Origin: Valencia hispanica
Lineage: Eukaryota; Chordata; Actinopteri; Cyprinodontiformes; Valenciidae
Assembly (NCBI GenBank): GCA_963556495.2
Contig: OY747702.1
Location: 8,542,280-8,606,279, forward strand
Reading direction: 5' to 3'
Length of the DNA stretch: 64,000 bases
The translations under genes were made by a program, and so were the position numbers. Below the pieces are notes generated by a model. It was not told the origin of the DNA. It did not search any database and saw only the letters and a list, made by a program, of their open reading frames with translations. This document shows positions 42,139 through 51,449 of the stretch, piece after piece (positions within the stretch are counted from its first letter, which is position 1; each line of letters begins with the position of its first letter).

Positions 42139-43560
42139 GTGGGTAACAGTACAGAAGCTCCAGAGCAGTTGGTTAAAGTACGTTTCCTGGTCTGGACCCT
42201 GGGCTGTCAGTGTTTTGGAGGAATTATAAATCCGGCCAGATTCCTAAAAAGAAAAGCTGCTCCATCCAAAGTGGGATGGATACAGTCTCTCCGGATCAAA
42301 CATTTCCCCAAAATGTTCGCCAATTATCAATGTCACCCACGTTTTGCAGGACACCACCTAGACAGCCAACAGTTATCAACAGTCATCCTGAGCTATCTCT
42401 GTAGTTATGCTGCTATAGGCTTAGACTGCTGGAGGACAGACTTACCAATTTTCTTCACTCTGCTACTTCCTTTTCTCCTACGACTCTCCAGTTGTATTAC
42501 AGTACATTCTGTTATTTCGACTGTTAACTTTGTTTCTCTCAGTGTTTTTCTCTCCATAGAAGATATACCTGGTCTGGTATCCTGCTTGGCTGCAATGCCC
42601 TGTTGGACGGGGGGCATCGACTGGGATGATCCTCCCAGTAACTGAACATCCACTGTGTCCTGTTATTAACTTTTTACTTTCTGTAACATAGAAAGTTCTC
42701 TTATATCAGATCTTCTGTTCCTTCTTTGTCTCTGCTCTGTCTTCTCAAACCCCCAGACGGTCGTGGCAGATGGCCGCTCCTACTGAGACTGGTTCTGTTG
42801 GAGGTTTCTTCCTGTTAAAGGGGAGTTTTTCCTCTCCACCGTCGCTACATGCTTGCTCAGTATGAGGGATTGCTGAAGGATTGCTGTGGTTGGAAAGTCT
42901 GCATCAGTTGAATGACAGCATGGCTAAACATGTCGTCACTGGTCCGATCGGGCAGGGGACCAGAAAAGATTGCAGAGTCCAACATTGTTTTGGCAAACTT
43001 TGACCGAAGCAACATTCATTTCACTGCCCTCCTATAGGCGTAACCGAGCGTTATTACCGCCAGCGTGAATAACAATCTTACTGTATTTACTCTTTTCCTT
43101 AGCCAGCCATTTTAGGTAGGATTGGATATCGCCTGTTCTGGCCCCTGGCAAGCATTTGACTTTGGTCAGTGGTGTCTCTAATGCCACGTTTCTGACTATG
43201 GAGCTGATAATTACCAGAGTCTGATTCTCAGTAGATGTGTCGCTGAGTGGGGAAAATCTGTTAGAAACACAGATGAGTTGGTGGTGACCCGTGGCCTGGG
43301 TTCTAGAACTATGCTTCCTAAGTATCGTCACCCAGCCGGCCGGAGGTCCCGGCTGCGCAGGTTCTGTTGGAGGACTGCTAGGGGGTTCTGTCCTTGTTGG
43401 CTACACGCTGGCTAATCCTCAGCTATCTGCTGGTTCTTCAACAGTGATGACATGTACCATTATCACTAAAGGTGGCAGAGGAATAACTAAACATCTGACA
43501 AAGAGAGCCAGAGCGAGAAGGAGATTCAGGCAGAGATGAAGAGACAGAACAGAGACAAAA
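42139..43560 (-). pseudogene. L2 ORF1 (SGNH esterase), second copy, broken
   Basis: The central part (43,032-43,331) reads [14 protein letters not shown] and [11 protein letters not shown], so the block III GGND has become GGNN. The C-terminal part (about 42,139-42,377) lies beyond a foreign 530-bp insert. The first esterase block reads IISSIVRN instead of the IGSSIDRN of the other copy. The N-terminal coiled-coil region is largely lost. Confidence 0.8.
42378..42907 (+). repeat. L2 3' UTR fragment inserted into an inverted L2 ORF1
   Basis: Plus-strand L2 UTR from CATCCTGAGCTATCTCTGTAG to GGTTGGAAAGTCTGCAT. It lacks the genuine L2 3' terminus (the last 190 bp or so with CTATATAAATAA). The ORF1 sequence on either side shares CAGTT at the junctions, a possible 5-bp duplication. 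Confidence 0.75.
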
Positions 43561-43821
43561 CTAGTCATAGCCACATTGAAGCTAAGCTAACTAAGCTAGC
43601 AAGACCTTACTGTGCCAAGAAAAAACATATGAAACACAAACCGTTCCCAAAACATGAAGTGCAACAACAGAAAATATTTGTTTTAACGTGCTTGTGTGTT
43701 AGAATAACTCAGAAACGCCTTAGTACAGAGGAAAATAGATCAATTCAAGAGAGGCTGAACACCAAACAGCTCCACCAAGTGCAACAGCGATAGATGAGCA
43801 GCAGCAGTATCCATCAGTCCT

Positions 43822-43822
<1 letters not shown>

Positions 43823-43916
<94 letters not shown>
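43823..43916 (+). repeat. (TCTA)n microsatellite
   Basis: About 23 uninterrupted tetranucleotide units (94 bp) just outside the 5' end of the inverted L2. Very likely polymorphic. Confidence 0.95.
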
Positions 43917-43919
43917 AAA

Positions 43920-44510
43920 GCTCTGCAGTGTTTAATATTTGAAACAGAAATCTCTGTCACACATGTCATTAAAGGTTGGAAACATTCCCCGCTGTGCAAC
44001 ACATCCAGCACCAAGCTGCATTCCCTGACTCTGAACTCTTCACTATTTTTTTGTGACAGTTCTGACATGATATCTGACATTTTAATGTTTCTTTTGTGTA
44101 TTGCTTTCCAATAGAGCATTGTCACTCTCTGAACAGGATATTTTGCATGTCATGTCATCATCAATCACATCATGTGCTTGTTATGTGAAACTCTTTCAGT
44201 GTTTCAGTCACTGTAATTCTTAAAGTTAATCACAGTCAGCCTAAAACAGATGGATATATAAGCCGCTGCTACATGAAATTCAGGTACCTATTGTTCATAC
44301 TAGTGAAAACACATATGTACAGCACAGTAAAGGGAATTGTGTTTTTAATTAGCTTATTTTGGTTACTTGGAATGTGTGGGTGAATGTCTGGGCATATATT
44401 CCACCGAGCCCCAAGGCCTCATCTTGGCATTCTTCTTCAGCATTTCTGCAGATGGTTATGGCTGTATGCACGAACTCTTTATTTTTGAAAGTAAATATGA
44501 CAGTTCATTT
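43920..44510. other. Anonymous DNA
   Basis: No recognisable gene or repeat. Confidence 0.4.
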
Positions 44511-44514
44511 TTAC

Positions 44515-45155
44515 TTACCAATTTTCTTCACTCTGCTACTTCCTTTTCTACTACTACTCTCCAGTTGTATTACAGTACATTCTGCTATTTCGACTGTTAA
44601 CTTTGTGTTCTCTCAGTGTTTTTCTCTCCATAGAAGCTATACCTGGTCTGGTGTCCTGCTTGGCTGCAATGCCCAGTTGGACGGGGGGCATCGACTGGGA
44701 TGGTGCTCCCAGTGGCTAAACATCCCCTTTGTCCTGTTATCAACTTTTTACTTTCTGTAACATAGAAAGTTCTCTTATATCGGATCTTCTGTTCCTTCTG
44801 TGTTTCTGCTCTGTCTTCTCAAACCCCCAGACGGTCGTGGCAGATGGCCGCTCCTACTGAGCCTGGTTCTGTTGGAGGTTTCTTCCTGTTAAAGGGGAGT
44901 TTTTCCTCTCCACTGTCGCTACATGCTTGCTCAGTATGAGGGATTGCTGAAGGATTGCTGTGGTTGGAAAGTCTGCATCAACGGGGCCCAACCTCACGCC
45001 AATGACTGACGCAATCTGCTGGGATTCCTTAAATAGGAAACTTTTTAACTGATTGGAATGTTTGTATAAATGTATTGAAATGACTTCTTGTTAAGTGCCT
45101 TGAGATGAAATCTGTTGTGAATTGGCGGTATATAAATAAACTCAATTGAATTTAA
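44515..45155 (+). repeat. L2 LINE 3' UTR copy (5'-truncated)
   Basis: Begins at CTTACCAATTTTCTTCACTC and runs through the CCAGACGGTCGTGGCAGATGG and AAAGGGGAGTTTTTCC blocks to GAATTGGCGGTATATAAATAA and a CTCAATTGAATTTAAATT tail. Very similar to 29,640-30,265. Confidence 0.85.
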
Positions 45156-45159
45156 ATTA

Positions 45160-45645
45160 CTTCTAAATGCTTACCTCTGTTATTTTCAACCACCAAGCAG
45201 CTGATTTGTTCTTTTTGTGGACTTTGTAGAACAATTATTCCATCTGATTTAGGACGCTGTGCAGCTAGAAGGATTTTTGCATAACAGTTTTTTACTTTTG
45301 GACAGTTGTTATGAAGCATAACCATAGCAGCAATGTATTTTTTTCACATCAGGAAGGTGATTAGCATCTCAAAAGCTCATTTAATACCTGAATATGATTC
45401 CAAATCCCAGAGGAGCTGAAAAGGATGCTTCATGGATGCAGAGCTGGACAAAAGAGCAGAGAGAGAAGGAGGAAGTTCAAACCGTCTCTTCCATTTATCA
45501 AAAGAGGCAAGGATCATATCCCATGTTCTAGTGTCTCTCTGCTCAACTCTCTAACCATATGGCCAGACAGAGATTTAAAACAGCAAAAGCAAATGAGGTG
45601 GAGTAGCAGTGCTTGCCAACAGCTGAAAGAATCATCCTGGACATG
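45160..45645. other. Anonymous DNA
   Basis: No recognisable feature. Confidence 0.35.
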
Positions 45646-45649
45646 TTAC

Positions 45650-45895
45650 AGTGGAATATTGTCTCTGCTGCTCGTGAAAATTAAACTGTTAGCATGCCAT
45701 GACAGTTATGATAGAGCAGCAACAGTGTTCAGTCAGAGGACTCGCCAAACTGACTGCTATCGGAGATCCTTCCTGCCCACAGCATCACCATCCACAACAA
45801 CTCTTTAAAGATACGTGGATGATATGATTTACAGCATTTATTTTCCCTCTGGGAGAAATAAGAATTTTTTGAACGAATTGAATTTGAAAAACAGA
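45650..45895 (+). repeat. Rex1-like LINE 3' end
   Basis: Reads SVFSQRTRQTDCYRRSFLPTA near 45,727-45,785, the same C-terminal motif as the Rex1-like LINE at 22,595-25,215 (VFSWRLLQF..TDRYRKSFLPT). It is followed by a short UTR with TTTTCCCTCTGGGAGAAATAAG and a GAATTGAATTTG tail. Heavily 5'-truncated. Confidence 0.6.
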
Positions 45896-46099
45896 AACAT
45901 AATCATAATCTTTGAGTCATTGACTTGGATAGCAGAGATAATTTAGTGAAGTCAAAAGATTATGGTTTGAGAAAACGAACCAGAAATCTCAACCTACATA
46001 CACCTCAAAGTGTTGCAAAGATCGAAAAAGAAATGTTGAATCATTTAGCTCATGCCTAATAAATTTAATGATCTAGGAAAGTAGGGCACATAGATAGAT

Positions 46100-47190
46100 A
46101 TATACTTTATTTATCCCCAAAAGGGGAAATTCACTAAAAAAGGGAAATTCACTGACATCACCACAGTTCAAGTTTACGTTAAGCTTTATTGTCATTCCGC
46201 TACATGTGGGGACATACAGTGGAACGAAATGTCGAGCCTTGTAGGGACACGGTGCTACATAAATACAGAGATACAACCGTGAAGTAAAAAGATAAATACA
46301 TGTTGACCCTATACAAACTAATATTACTGATGCTTTACATACATTTACCCTATACAAACTAAAAAAAAAGAGCAAGAATACAAACTATTTGAATGCTTCA
46401 CATAAATACTGTACATGTACAAAGAAAAACATTTGAGTCAAACAGTAAACAGGGGCTTCTTTGGGCTGAGAGGTGGTCCATATTGCAGGAGGTTTGCATG
46501 GGGGTTTTAGAGGGGGGGACAGGGTGATTTGAGTTCTATACTCTCACAGCCTGGGGAAAAAGCTGTTGAGCACTCTGGCAGAATGGGTTCTAATGCTCCA
46601 GTGCCATCCTCCTGATGGTACAAGCTGAAAGAGACTGTGAGAGGGATGGGTGGAGTCCTACACAATGCTGTTGGTTTTGCTGGAGCATTGTGTAAGGTAA
46701 ATGTCCAGAATGAAGGGAAGAGGGGAACCGATAATCTTTGCAGCTCTGTTCACTGTCTGCTGGAGGGTCTTGCGATCAGTAGTACTGCAGTTTCCGTACC
46801 AGACAGTAATGCAGCTGGTCAACACACTCTCAGTGGGGCACCTGTAGAATGTGGTGAGGATGGGTAAAGCGAGACTTACTCTTTTTAGCCGATGGAGAAA
46901 GTGTAGGTGCTGATGTGCTTGTTTGGAGAGTGACATGATGTTGGTGGTCCAGGTGGGATCCTCTGGGAGGTCTCTTTGCAATTCAAACTGTGAATAAAAA
47001 TGGTTGAGTGCATCAGGGAGGGATCTTTCATCATCACAGGCCTGTGGTGGGGGCTTGTAGTCATTGATGGTCTGAATGGCTTGCCATAGGCTCCGTGTTT
47101 TTCTGCTGCAGGTAATGGGAGACAGAAGTACTCTGGCCAAAATAACATCACTCATGGATAGTCTCCCACTCATTGCATGAAGATGTTGCT
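46100..47190 (-). mobile_element. Rex1/Babar-like LINE 3' half
   Basis: On the minus strand an open frame of 171 codons (46,658-47,173) contains HLHFLHRLKRVSLALPILTTFYRCPTESVLTSCITVWYGNCSTTDRKTLQQTVNRAAKIIG, the C-terminal RT thumb/connection segment of Rex1-type LINEs. The reading continues, shifted, to NSFFPRL near 46,545. The UTR reaches about 46,170 with ACAATAAAGCTTAACG. Another short LINE tail (AAATTTCCCCTTTTGGGG region, 46,100-46,140) abuts it. The RT catalytic core is absent. Confidence 0.65.
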
Positions 47191-47715
47191 GAACTGCAGA
47201 GCTCCTTCGGTGACAGACTGCTGCATCCCAGGTGCATGAAGGAGCGTTTTCGCAGACCCTTCCTCCCAGCAGCTATTAGAGTTTACAACCAGAACTGCTC
47301 CCAACAAAATCAATAATGTTTACATCACTGCTGTGACTTGCACTATTTGACTCATTAACATTTCTGTGGCTGCTATCTTTTTTTCTCAGTTTTACATTCT
47401 GGTAACTACTTGTAAATAATACATTCACTTTTTTAATTTCTATTGCACATTCTGTAAATATTCCCTGTTTTTTAAATTATCTTACTCAGTTGCACATTCA
47501 AATCTGAGTATGCCACTTTATTTTTAATAACTGCACAATACTTTGGTTTTTGTAATTGCGTCCTTAATGTACATTTAAGTTTTAATTTTGTTTTTATACT
47601 TTTTCTACCATTCTTGTGATCGTGAACGCTTGTATTATCTGTTACTTTGCTGTGGCTACAGCCAAATTTCCCCTTTGTGGGACAATATAGGATTATTCTA
47701 GTTCTTTTTCTAGTT
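47191..47715 (+). repeat. LINE 3' end, head to head with the preceding one
   Basis: Starts with ORF2 C-terminal codons (ELQSSFGDRLLHPRCMKERFRRPFLPAAIRVYN, about 47,193-47,295). A T-rich UTR of about 400 bp follows and ends AGCCAAATTTCCCCTTTGTGGGACAATATAGGATTATTCTAG. This CCCC...GGGACAATA-AGGATTATT tail is typical of another CR1/Rex1-like family. Severely truncated. Confidence 0.65.
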
Positions 47716-48160
47716 TTGTAGATCAAAAGGATTATTTGCCTAAAAGAACAGAGCCACAGAGAAGATGGAGTACACTTAAGCTGTTTATTTCATTTTGTCA
47801 CACTTTACCACTCCTTCCACGTATCCCACAATCCCCCCTCACACCTCCTACTCATAATCCCCTCCAAGGTAACTGTCAGTCACTCACCTCCTCTATTTTC
47901 TCTGTTTGCTGTCTAAATCTTAATCTGCTATCTCTCCCTCTGCAGTTTTCTGTCATTGAAAAATAGAAACAAAACACTTGGTCTGAGTAGTTCTGATAAA
48001 TTTATTCCATATTTCTATCCTTGTGTCATTTCTCATTGCCTCCTTCAACACACTCTGATAGATGAACTACCTGAGCCACTTGTGTGGGTTGTAGACTCCC
48101 AGTAGATTGAAAGCACAGCCAGCATTCAAAAGTGACCAAAACAGACAGAAAGCATAGGAA
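47716..48160. other. Anonymous C/T-rich DNA
   Basis: No recognised gene or repeat. Confidence 0.4.
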
Positions 48161-48164
48161 CTGA

Positions 48165-48386
48165 GAAGGGGGGGTTGTGGTCACCACTTGCAGAACCACT
48201 CCTTTTTTGGGGGTGTCTTGCTAATTGTCTATCATTTCCACCTGTTCCATTTGTACAACAGCAAGTGAACTTGATTGACAATCAGTGTTGCATCCTAAGT
48301 GGACAGTTTGATTTCACAGAAGTGTGATTGACTTGGAGTTACATTGTGTTGCTTAAATGTTCCCTTTATTTTTTGAACAGTTTATA
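48165..48386. repeat. DNA-transposon end, fish-wide repeat
   Basis: Contains CACTTGCAGAACCACTCC, GTGTCTTGCTAATTG, TCCACCTGTTCCATTTG, AGTGGACAGTTTGATTTCACAG and ends TTGCTTAAATGTTCCCTTTATTTTTTGAACAG. I recognise this as the terminal segment of a very common fish DNA transposon (Tc1/mariner-like by memory). It abuts an L2 RT fragment at 48,387, suggesting insertion into that LINE copy. Confidence 0.5.
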
Positions 48387-48556
48387 TTTATCCATATCTC
48401 CTGATGAATCCAATAAGTTAGGTAGATTGCAGGCATGTCTTGAAGACATAAAAACATGGATGACTAAACTTTATGCTTTTAAATTCTGACAAGACAGAAG
48501 TTGTCATCTTTGGACCAGAAGCTCAAAAAAAAAAAAAAAAAAAAAAAAAATCCATG
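48387..48556 (+). pseudogene. L2 RT fragment ending in a poly(A) run
   Basis: Translates as YLSISPDESNKLGRLQACLEDIKTWMT and LLNSDKTEVVIFGPEAQK, matching codons just after YADD in the L2 RT (28,755-28,905). An interruption of about one base lies at 48,465. It ends in about 28 consecutive A residues (48,524-48,551). It may be the upstream part of the L2 copy that resumes at 51,450. Confidence 0.7.
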
Positions 48557-48855
48557 AATGGCATTTCCAGCACAGTTTAAGTTTTGCCAAGTGGTGTTAA
48601 TAAATCCTGCTTTAGCAGTTGTATTTAACTTTGTTTCTCTAGTGCTGCTAGTGTCAGATCAACTGATCAAGGCATTTGTTTGCTGGTATAGCTGGATAAG
48701 TAATAGATGGTGCAGCTAAACCATTTCTATGAACTGCGATCCTTCACTAAAACAAGGAGAGGATCAGCCATTAACTGGTTAAGATATTTATAAAGTCATG
48801 GCTTGAACTGGGCTCATAGGTTGTGAAAACAAAAGTAGTTGTAATATTTTATCTC

Positions 48856-49134
48856 TGTCAAGTTGCGTGTTGAAGTAGGACCCAAAGTGCAGAACGTTAA
48901 ATAACTCAGGTTTAATTAAATTATAAATTCCAAACTTACAAAAATCACAGGGAAACCAGAGAGCATGGAGACCAGGGAACGCGGGAAGACAGACCAGGGA
49001 AGGGAGGAAAGTCAAACCAGCGAGTTGTGACTGAGTGAGGACCGTATTTATACTGAGGACTAATTAAGGGAAGCGGTTGCAGCTGAGAGGGAGTGAGCAG
49101 GTGAAACTAATTAGCAGCTGGGATGGAAGGCAGA
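48856..49134 (-). repeat. 3' LTR, truncated
   Basis: Matches 50,839-51,190 (TGTCAAGTTGCG, CAGGTTTAATTAAAT, CAGAGAGCATGGAGACCAGG, GAGTTGTGACTGAGTGAGG) with small deletions, and stops after GGGATGGAAGGCAG, where the minisatellite interior begins. Confidence 0.8.
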
Positions 49135-49161
49135 AAACAAACAACAAAAGGCTAATGTCCT

Positions 49162-49333
49162 GAGGCCGGCGACAAAGGAGCAGGAACCTGGGAGGCCGGC
49201 GACAAAGGAGCAGGAACCTGGGAGGCCGGCGACAAAGGAGCAGGAACCTGGGAGGCCGGCGACAAAGGAGCAGGAACCTGGGAGGCCGGCGACAAAGGAG
49301 CAGGAACCTGGGAGGCCGGCGACAAAGGAGCAG
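49162..49333 (-). repeat. 30-bp minisatellite, six units
   Basis: The 30-bp unit starts GACAAAGGAGCAGG and ends GGAGGCCGGC. GACAAAGGAG recurs exactly every 30 bp at 49,171, 49,201, 49,231, 49,261, 49,291 and 49,321. The unit length of ten codons keeps frames open; on the minus strand one frame reads PPRFLLLCRR per unit. Confidence 0.95.
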
Positions 49334-49444
49334 AGCAGAACCTCGGGGTTTGGGAACCGGCCGCTGAGAACCTTGGGGCTTGGGAACCGGCGTCGACTCA
49401 GGGGACCTTGGTAGGACGCTGGAAACTCTCGAGAGGACGGAGTG

Positions 49445-49620
49445 GAGGACCCCCATGAGAGGATGGAGTAGAGGACCCTTGAGAGGGTGGAGTAGAGGAC
49501 CCTTGAGAGGGTGGCGTAGAGGACCCTTGAGAGGGTGGCGTAGAGGACCCTTGAGAGGGTGGCGTAGAGGACCCTTGAGAGGGTGGCGTAGAGGACCCTT
49601 GAGAGGGTGGCGTTGAAGAC
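49445..49620 (-). repeat. 24-bp minisatellite
   Basis: About seven units of GAGGACCCTTGAGAGGGTGGCGTA (24 bp, eight codons). On the minus strand one frame reads HPLKGPLR per unit. Confidence 0.9.
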
Positions 49621-49734
49621 CCACGACGTGGCGTTGAAGACCCACGACGTGGCGTAGGACTCACGGCTGTGTCCCTCTGGACACCCTGAGCGGAGCCAAG
49701 AGCCCGAGGCATATCCTTCTGGACAACCTCGGCG

Positions 49735-50125
49735 GAGTCTGGAGCCCGAGGCGTGTCGTTCAGAACGCCCTCGGCAGAGTCTGGAGCCCGAGGCGTGTCC
49801 TTCAGAACGCCCTCAGTGGAATCAAGAACCAGAGGCGTGTCCTTCAGAACGCCCTCAGTGGAATCAAGAACCAGAGGCGTGTCCTTCAGAACACCCTCTG
49901 CGGAGCCAGAGGCGTGTCCTCAAAGACACCCTCTGTGGAGACACGAACAGGATAAAGAGGCGTGTTCTCCAGAACACCCCCTGCGGATTCAGGAGCCAGA
50001 GGGGTGTCTTCCGGAACACCCCCTGTGGAATCAGGAGCCAGAGGCGTGTCTTCCGGAACACCCCCTGTGGAATCAGGAGCCAGAGGCGTGTCTTCCGGAA
50101 CACCCCCTGTGGAATCATGAACCCA
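49735..50125 (-). repeat. 42-bp minisatellite
   Basis: Imperfect 42-bp units with AGGCGTGTCCTTCAGAACGC or AGGCGTGTCTTCCGGAACAC. On the minus strand they encode DSTGGVPEDTPLAP-like 14-residue repeats. Two subtypes are clustered, with a disrupted unit near 49,905-49,960. Confidence 0.9.
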
Positions 50126-50240
50126 AGCCTTGTCCTTCTTGACACCCTTGGTCGAGTCAAGAACGGGAACCGGAGGAGTGTAGCGTTTCCTCCATATAGA
50201 GGCGTAATAAGCCTCAAACAAAACCTCCATCATCCCGGGG

Positions 50241-50717
50241 TCATTTTGAAAAATAAAAGGCGAACTCCTCTTCCGTGATTGTAGTTAATAATGGTGGAGC
50301 GGAAGGCGGGACCTGAGGCTGGCTGGGAGCCGGGACCGGAGAGTGGTCGCACCGGCTTTGCGTAGGGAGCGGACCCCGGAAGCGCGGGTGCTGTCGAGCA
50401 GCGTCCGCGACCGGCGGTTCGCCGTTTTGAGATGCCAGGGAAGGAAGTGGGTCGCCCCGGCTGGGAACAGGGAGCGGACCCCGGAAGCGTGGGTGAAGTC
50501 GAGTGGTGTAGCTCTGGGGAACCGGGACCGGAGCTTGGGCGGTTTGGAGGCCGTGGTGCAGGACCGGCGCCTGGGGAACCAGGCAGTCACCCCTCGAGCC
50601 CTCCTGGAGAAGAATGGGAGCGGCTCTGGGACGCCGACGATGGCCTGAGGAACGGGGAGCCGAGGAACAGTTCATCTGAACCACAAGAGGACCAGCACCG
50701 GGAGGACAACAGGCCAA
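50241..50717 (-). CDS. Proline-rich protein of the LTR element, function unknown
   Basis: 158 codons, very rich in Pro, Arg and Ser, with a duplicated HPRFRGPLP segment (about residues 75 and 109). It ends TITEEEFAFYFSK just before a stop. The same GC-rich sequence continues in another frame as MTPGMMEVLFEAYYASIWRKRYTPP (near 50,238-50,170), the most protein-like part of the interior, and then into the 42-bp repeats. By position it is where gag lies, but no capsid or zinc-knuckle motif is visible. I do not know its function. Confidence 0.4.
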   Translation of the reverse strand: MACCPPGAGPLVVQMNCSSAPRSSGHRRRPRAAPILLQEGSRGDCLVPQAPVLHHGLQTAQAPVPVPQSYTTRLHPRFRGPLPVPSRGDPLPSLASQNGEPPVADAARQHPRFRGPLPTQSRCDHSPVPAPSQPQVPPSAPPLLTTITEEEFAFYFSK

Positions 50718-50838
50718 TCGGGAACCGACTTAGGGTGAGTTGGCATATAAGCCTTGGCTAACGCTCCAGTTAATGAGTTCTTGCCACTCTTCTTAAGAGT
50801 ATGCACATTCTGCTGGGTCCATGTTGGCTGGTTCGTTC

Positions 50839-51419
50839 TGTCAAGTTGCGTATAGAAGTAGGACCTGAAGTGCAGAACATTAAATAACTCAGGTTTAATT
50901 AAATAATAAATTCCAAAACTTACAAAAATCACAGGGAAACCAGAGAGCATGGAGACCAGGGAACACGGGAAGACAGACCAGTGATGAACAGGGAACACAG
51001 GAATCAGGAAGGGAGGAAAGTCAACGAACCAGCGAGTTGTGACTGAGTGAGGACCGTATTTATACTGAGGGGAGTGTGAGGATGTGAGCAGAAAGGGCTG
51101 AGGACTAATTAAGAGAAGCGGTTTCAGCTGAGAGTGAGTGAGCAGGTGAAACTAATTAGCAGCTGGGATGGAAGGCAGAATGGCTAGGGAAACTGGGAGG
51201 AAGACCAGGAGCAAAACATAAGGACTAGACAGAGGATAATACTAAAGAGGAATACAAAATAGAAAGGAGCAAAGGGTGAAAAACATCTAAGAACAAGGAG
51301 AAATATGGAAACAAGAAAGTGCAGAAACAACTAGTAGAAACAAAGAATAACTAAACACGATAATAAAACTAAATATGGAAAATAACTAACAAAAACACAA
51401 ACACCTAGGAACCATGACA
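50839..51419 (-). repeat. 5' LTR, 581 bp
   Basis: On the minus strand it begins TGTCATGGTTCCTAGG and ends CTATACGCAACTTGACA. CCTCAGTATAAATACGGTCC at about 51,050-51,070 provides a TATA box at a position suitable for the U3/R boundary. The interior ATG lies 17 bp beyond its end. Confidence 0.85.
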
Positions 51420-51449
51420 ATCTCAGTACCAGAGATGAACTCATGTGAA

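Larger units (their letters stand above)
40148..43792 (-). mobile_element. Second L2 LINE copy, inverted and internally deleted
   Basis: Same family as 25,340-30,270 on the other strand. From 43,792 down: 5' UTR (matches including the CTCTTGAATTGATC and GCTAGCTTAGTTAGC blocks), ORF1 fragments (43,032-43,331 and 42,139-42,370), ORF2 endonuclease fragments (42,119-41,500), part of the linker to about 41,080, then directly the last RT codons and 3' UTR (41,035-40,148). The whole RT core is missing. A plus-strand L2 fragment interrupts ORF1 at 42,378-42,907. Non-autonomous and dead. Confidence 0.85.
48856..51419 (-). mobile_element. LTR retrotransposon without recognisable pol, repeat-rich interior
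   Basis: Two homologous terminal repeats in direct orientation enclose about 1.7 kb. On the minus strand the 5' LTR is 51,419-50,839 and the 3' LTR about 49,134-48,856; the ends are TG...CA with a 5-bp target duplication. The interior has an ATG at 50,822 (MDPAECAYS then stop), a proline/arginine-rich frame (50,241-50,717) and then minisatellites with 42-, 24- and 30-bp units. No protease, RT or integrase is detectable. It is therefore non-autonomous, either a large internal deletion of a Gypsy-like parent or a LARD/TRIM-type element. The 3' LTR lacks about half of its U3 side. Confidence 0.8.
48851..51424. repeat. Target-site duplication ATCTC of the LTR element
   Basis: ATCTC at 48,851-48,855 and again at 51,420-51,424, directly outside the TG...CA ends. 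Confidence 0.85.

Noticed and set aside
42139..42645. A 168-codon plus-strand frame
   Set aside because: A mosaic of antisense L2 ORF1 and an inserted L2 UTR fragment that happens to stay open.
43794..44114. A 106-codon frame with SIYLSIYLSIYL repeats
   Set aside because: Translation of the (TCTA)n microsatellite.
49162..49333. Regular 30-bp direct repeats suggestive of a CRISPR array
   Set aside because: Units are head to tail with no unique spacers, and the DNA is eukaryotic; it is a minisatellite.
49753..50142. A 129-codon plus-strand frame with EHPLWNQEPE repeats
   Set aside because: Antisense reading of the 42-bp minisatellite; element orientation by LTR and TATA box is the minus strand.
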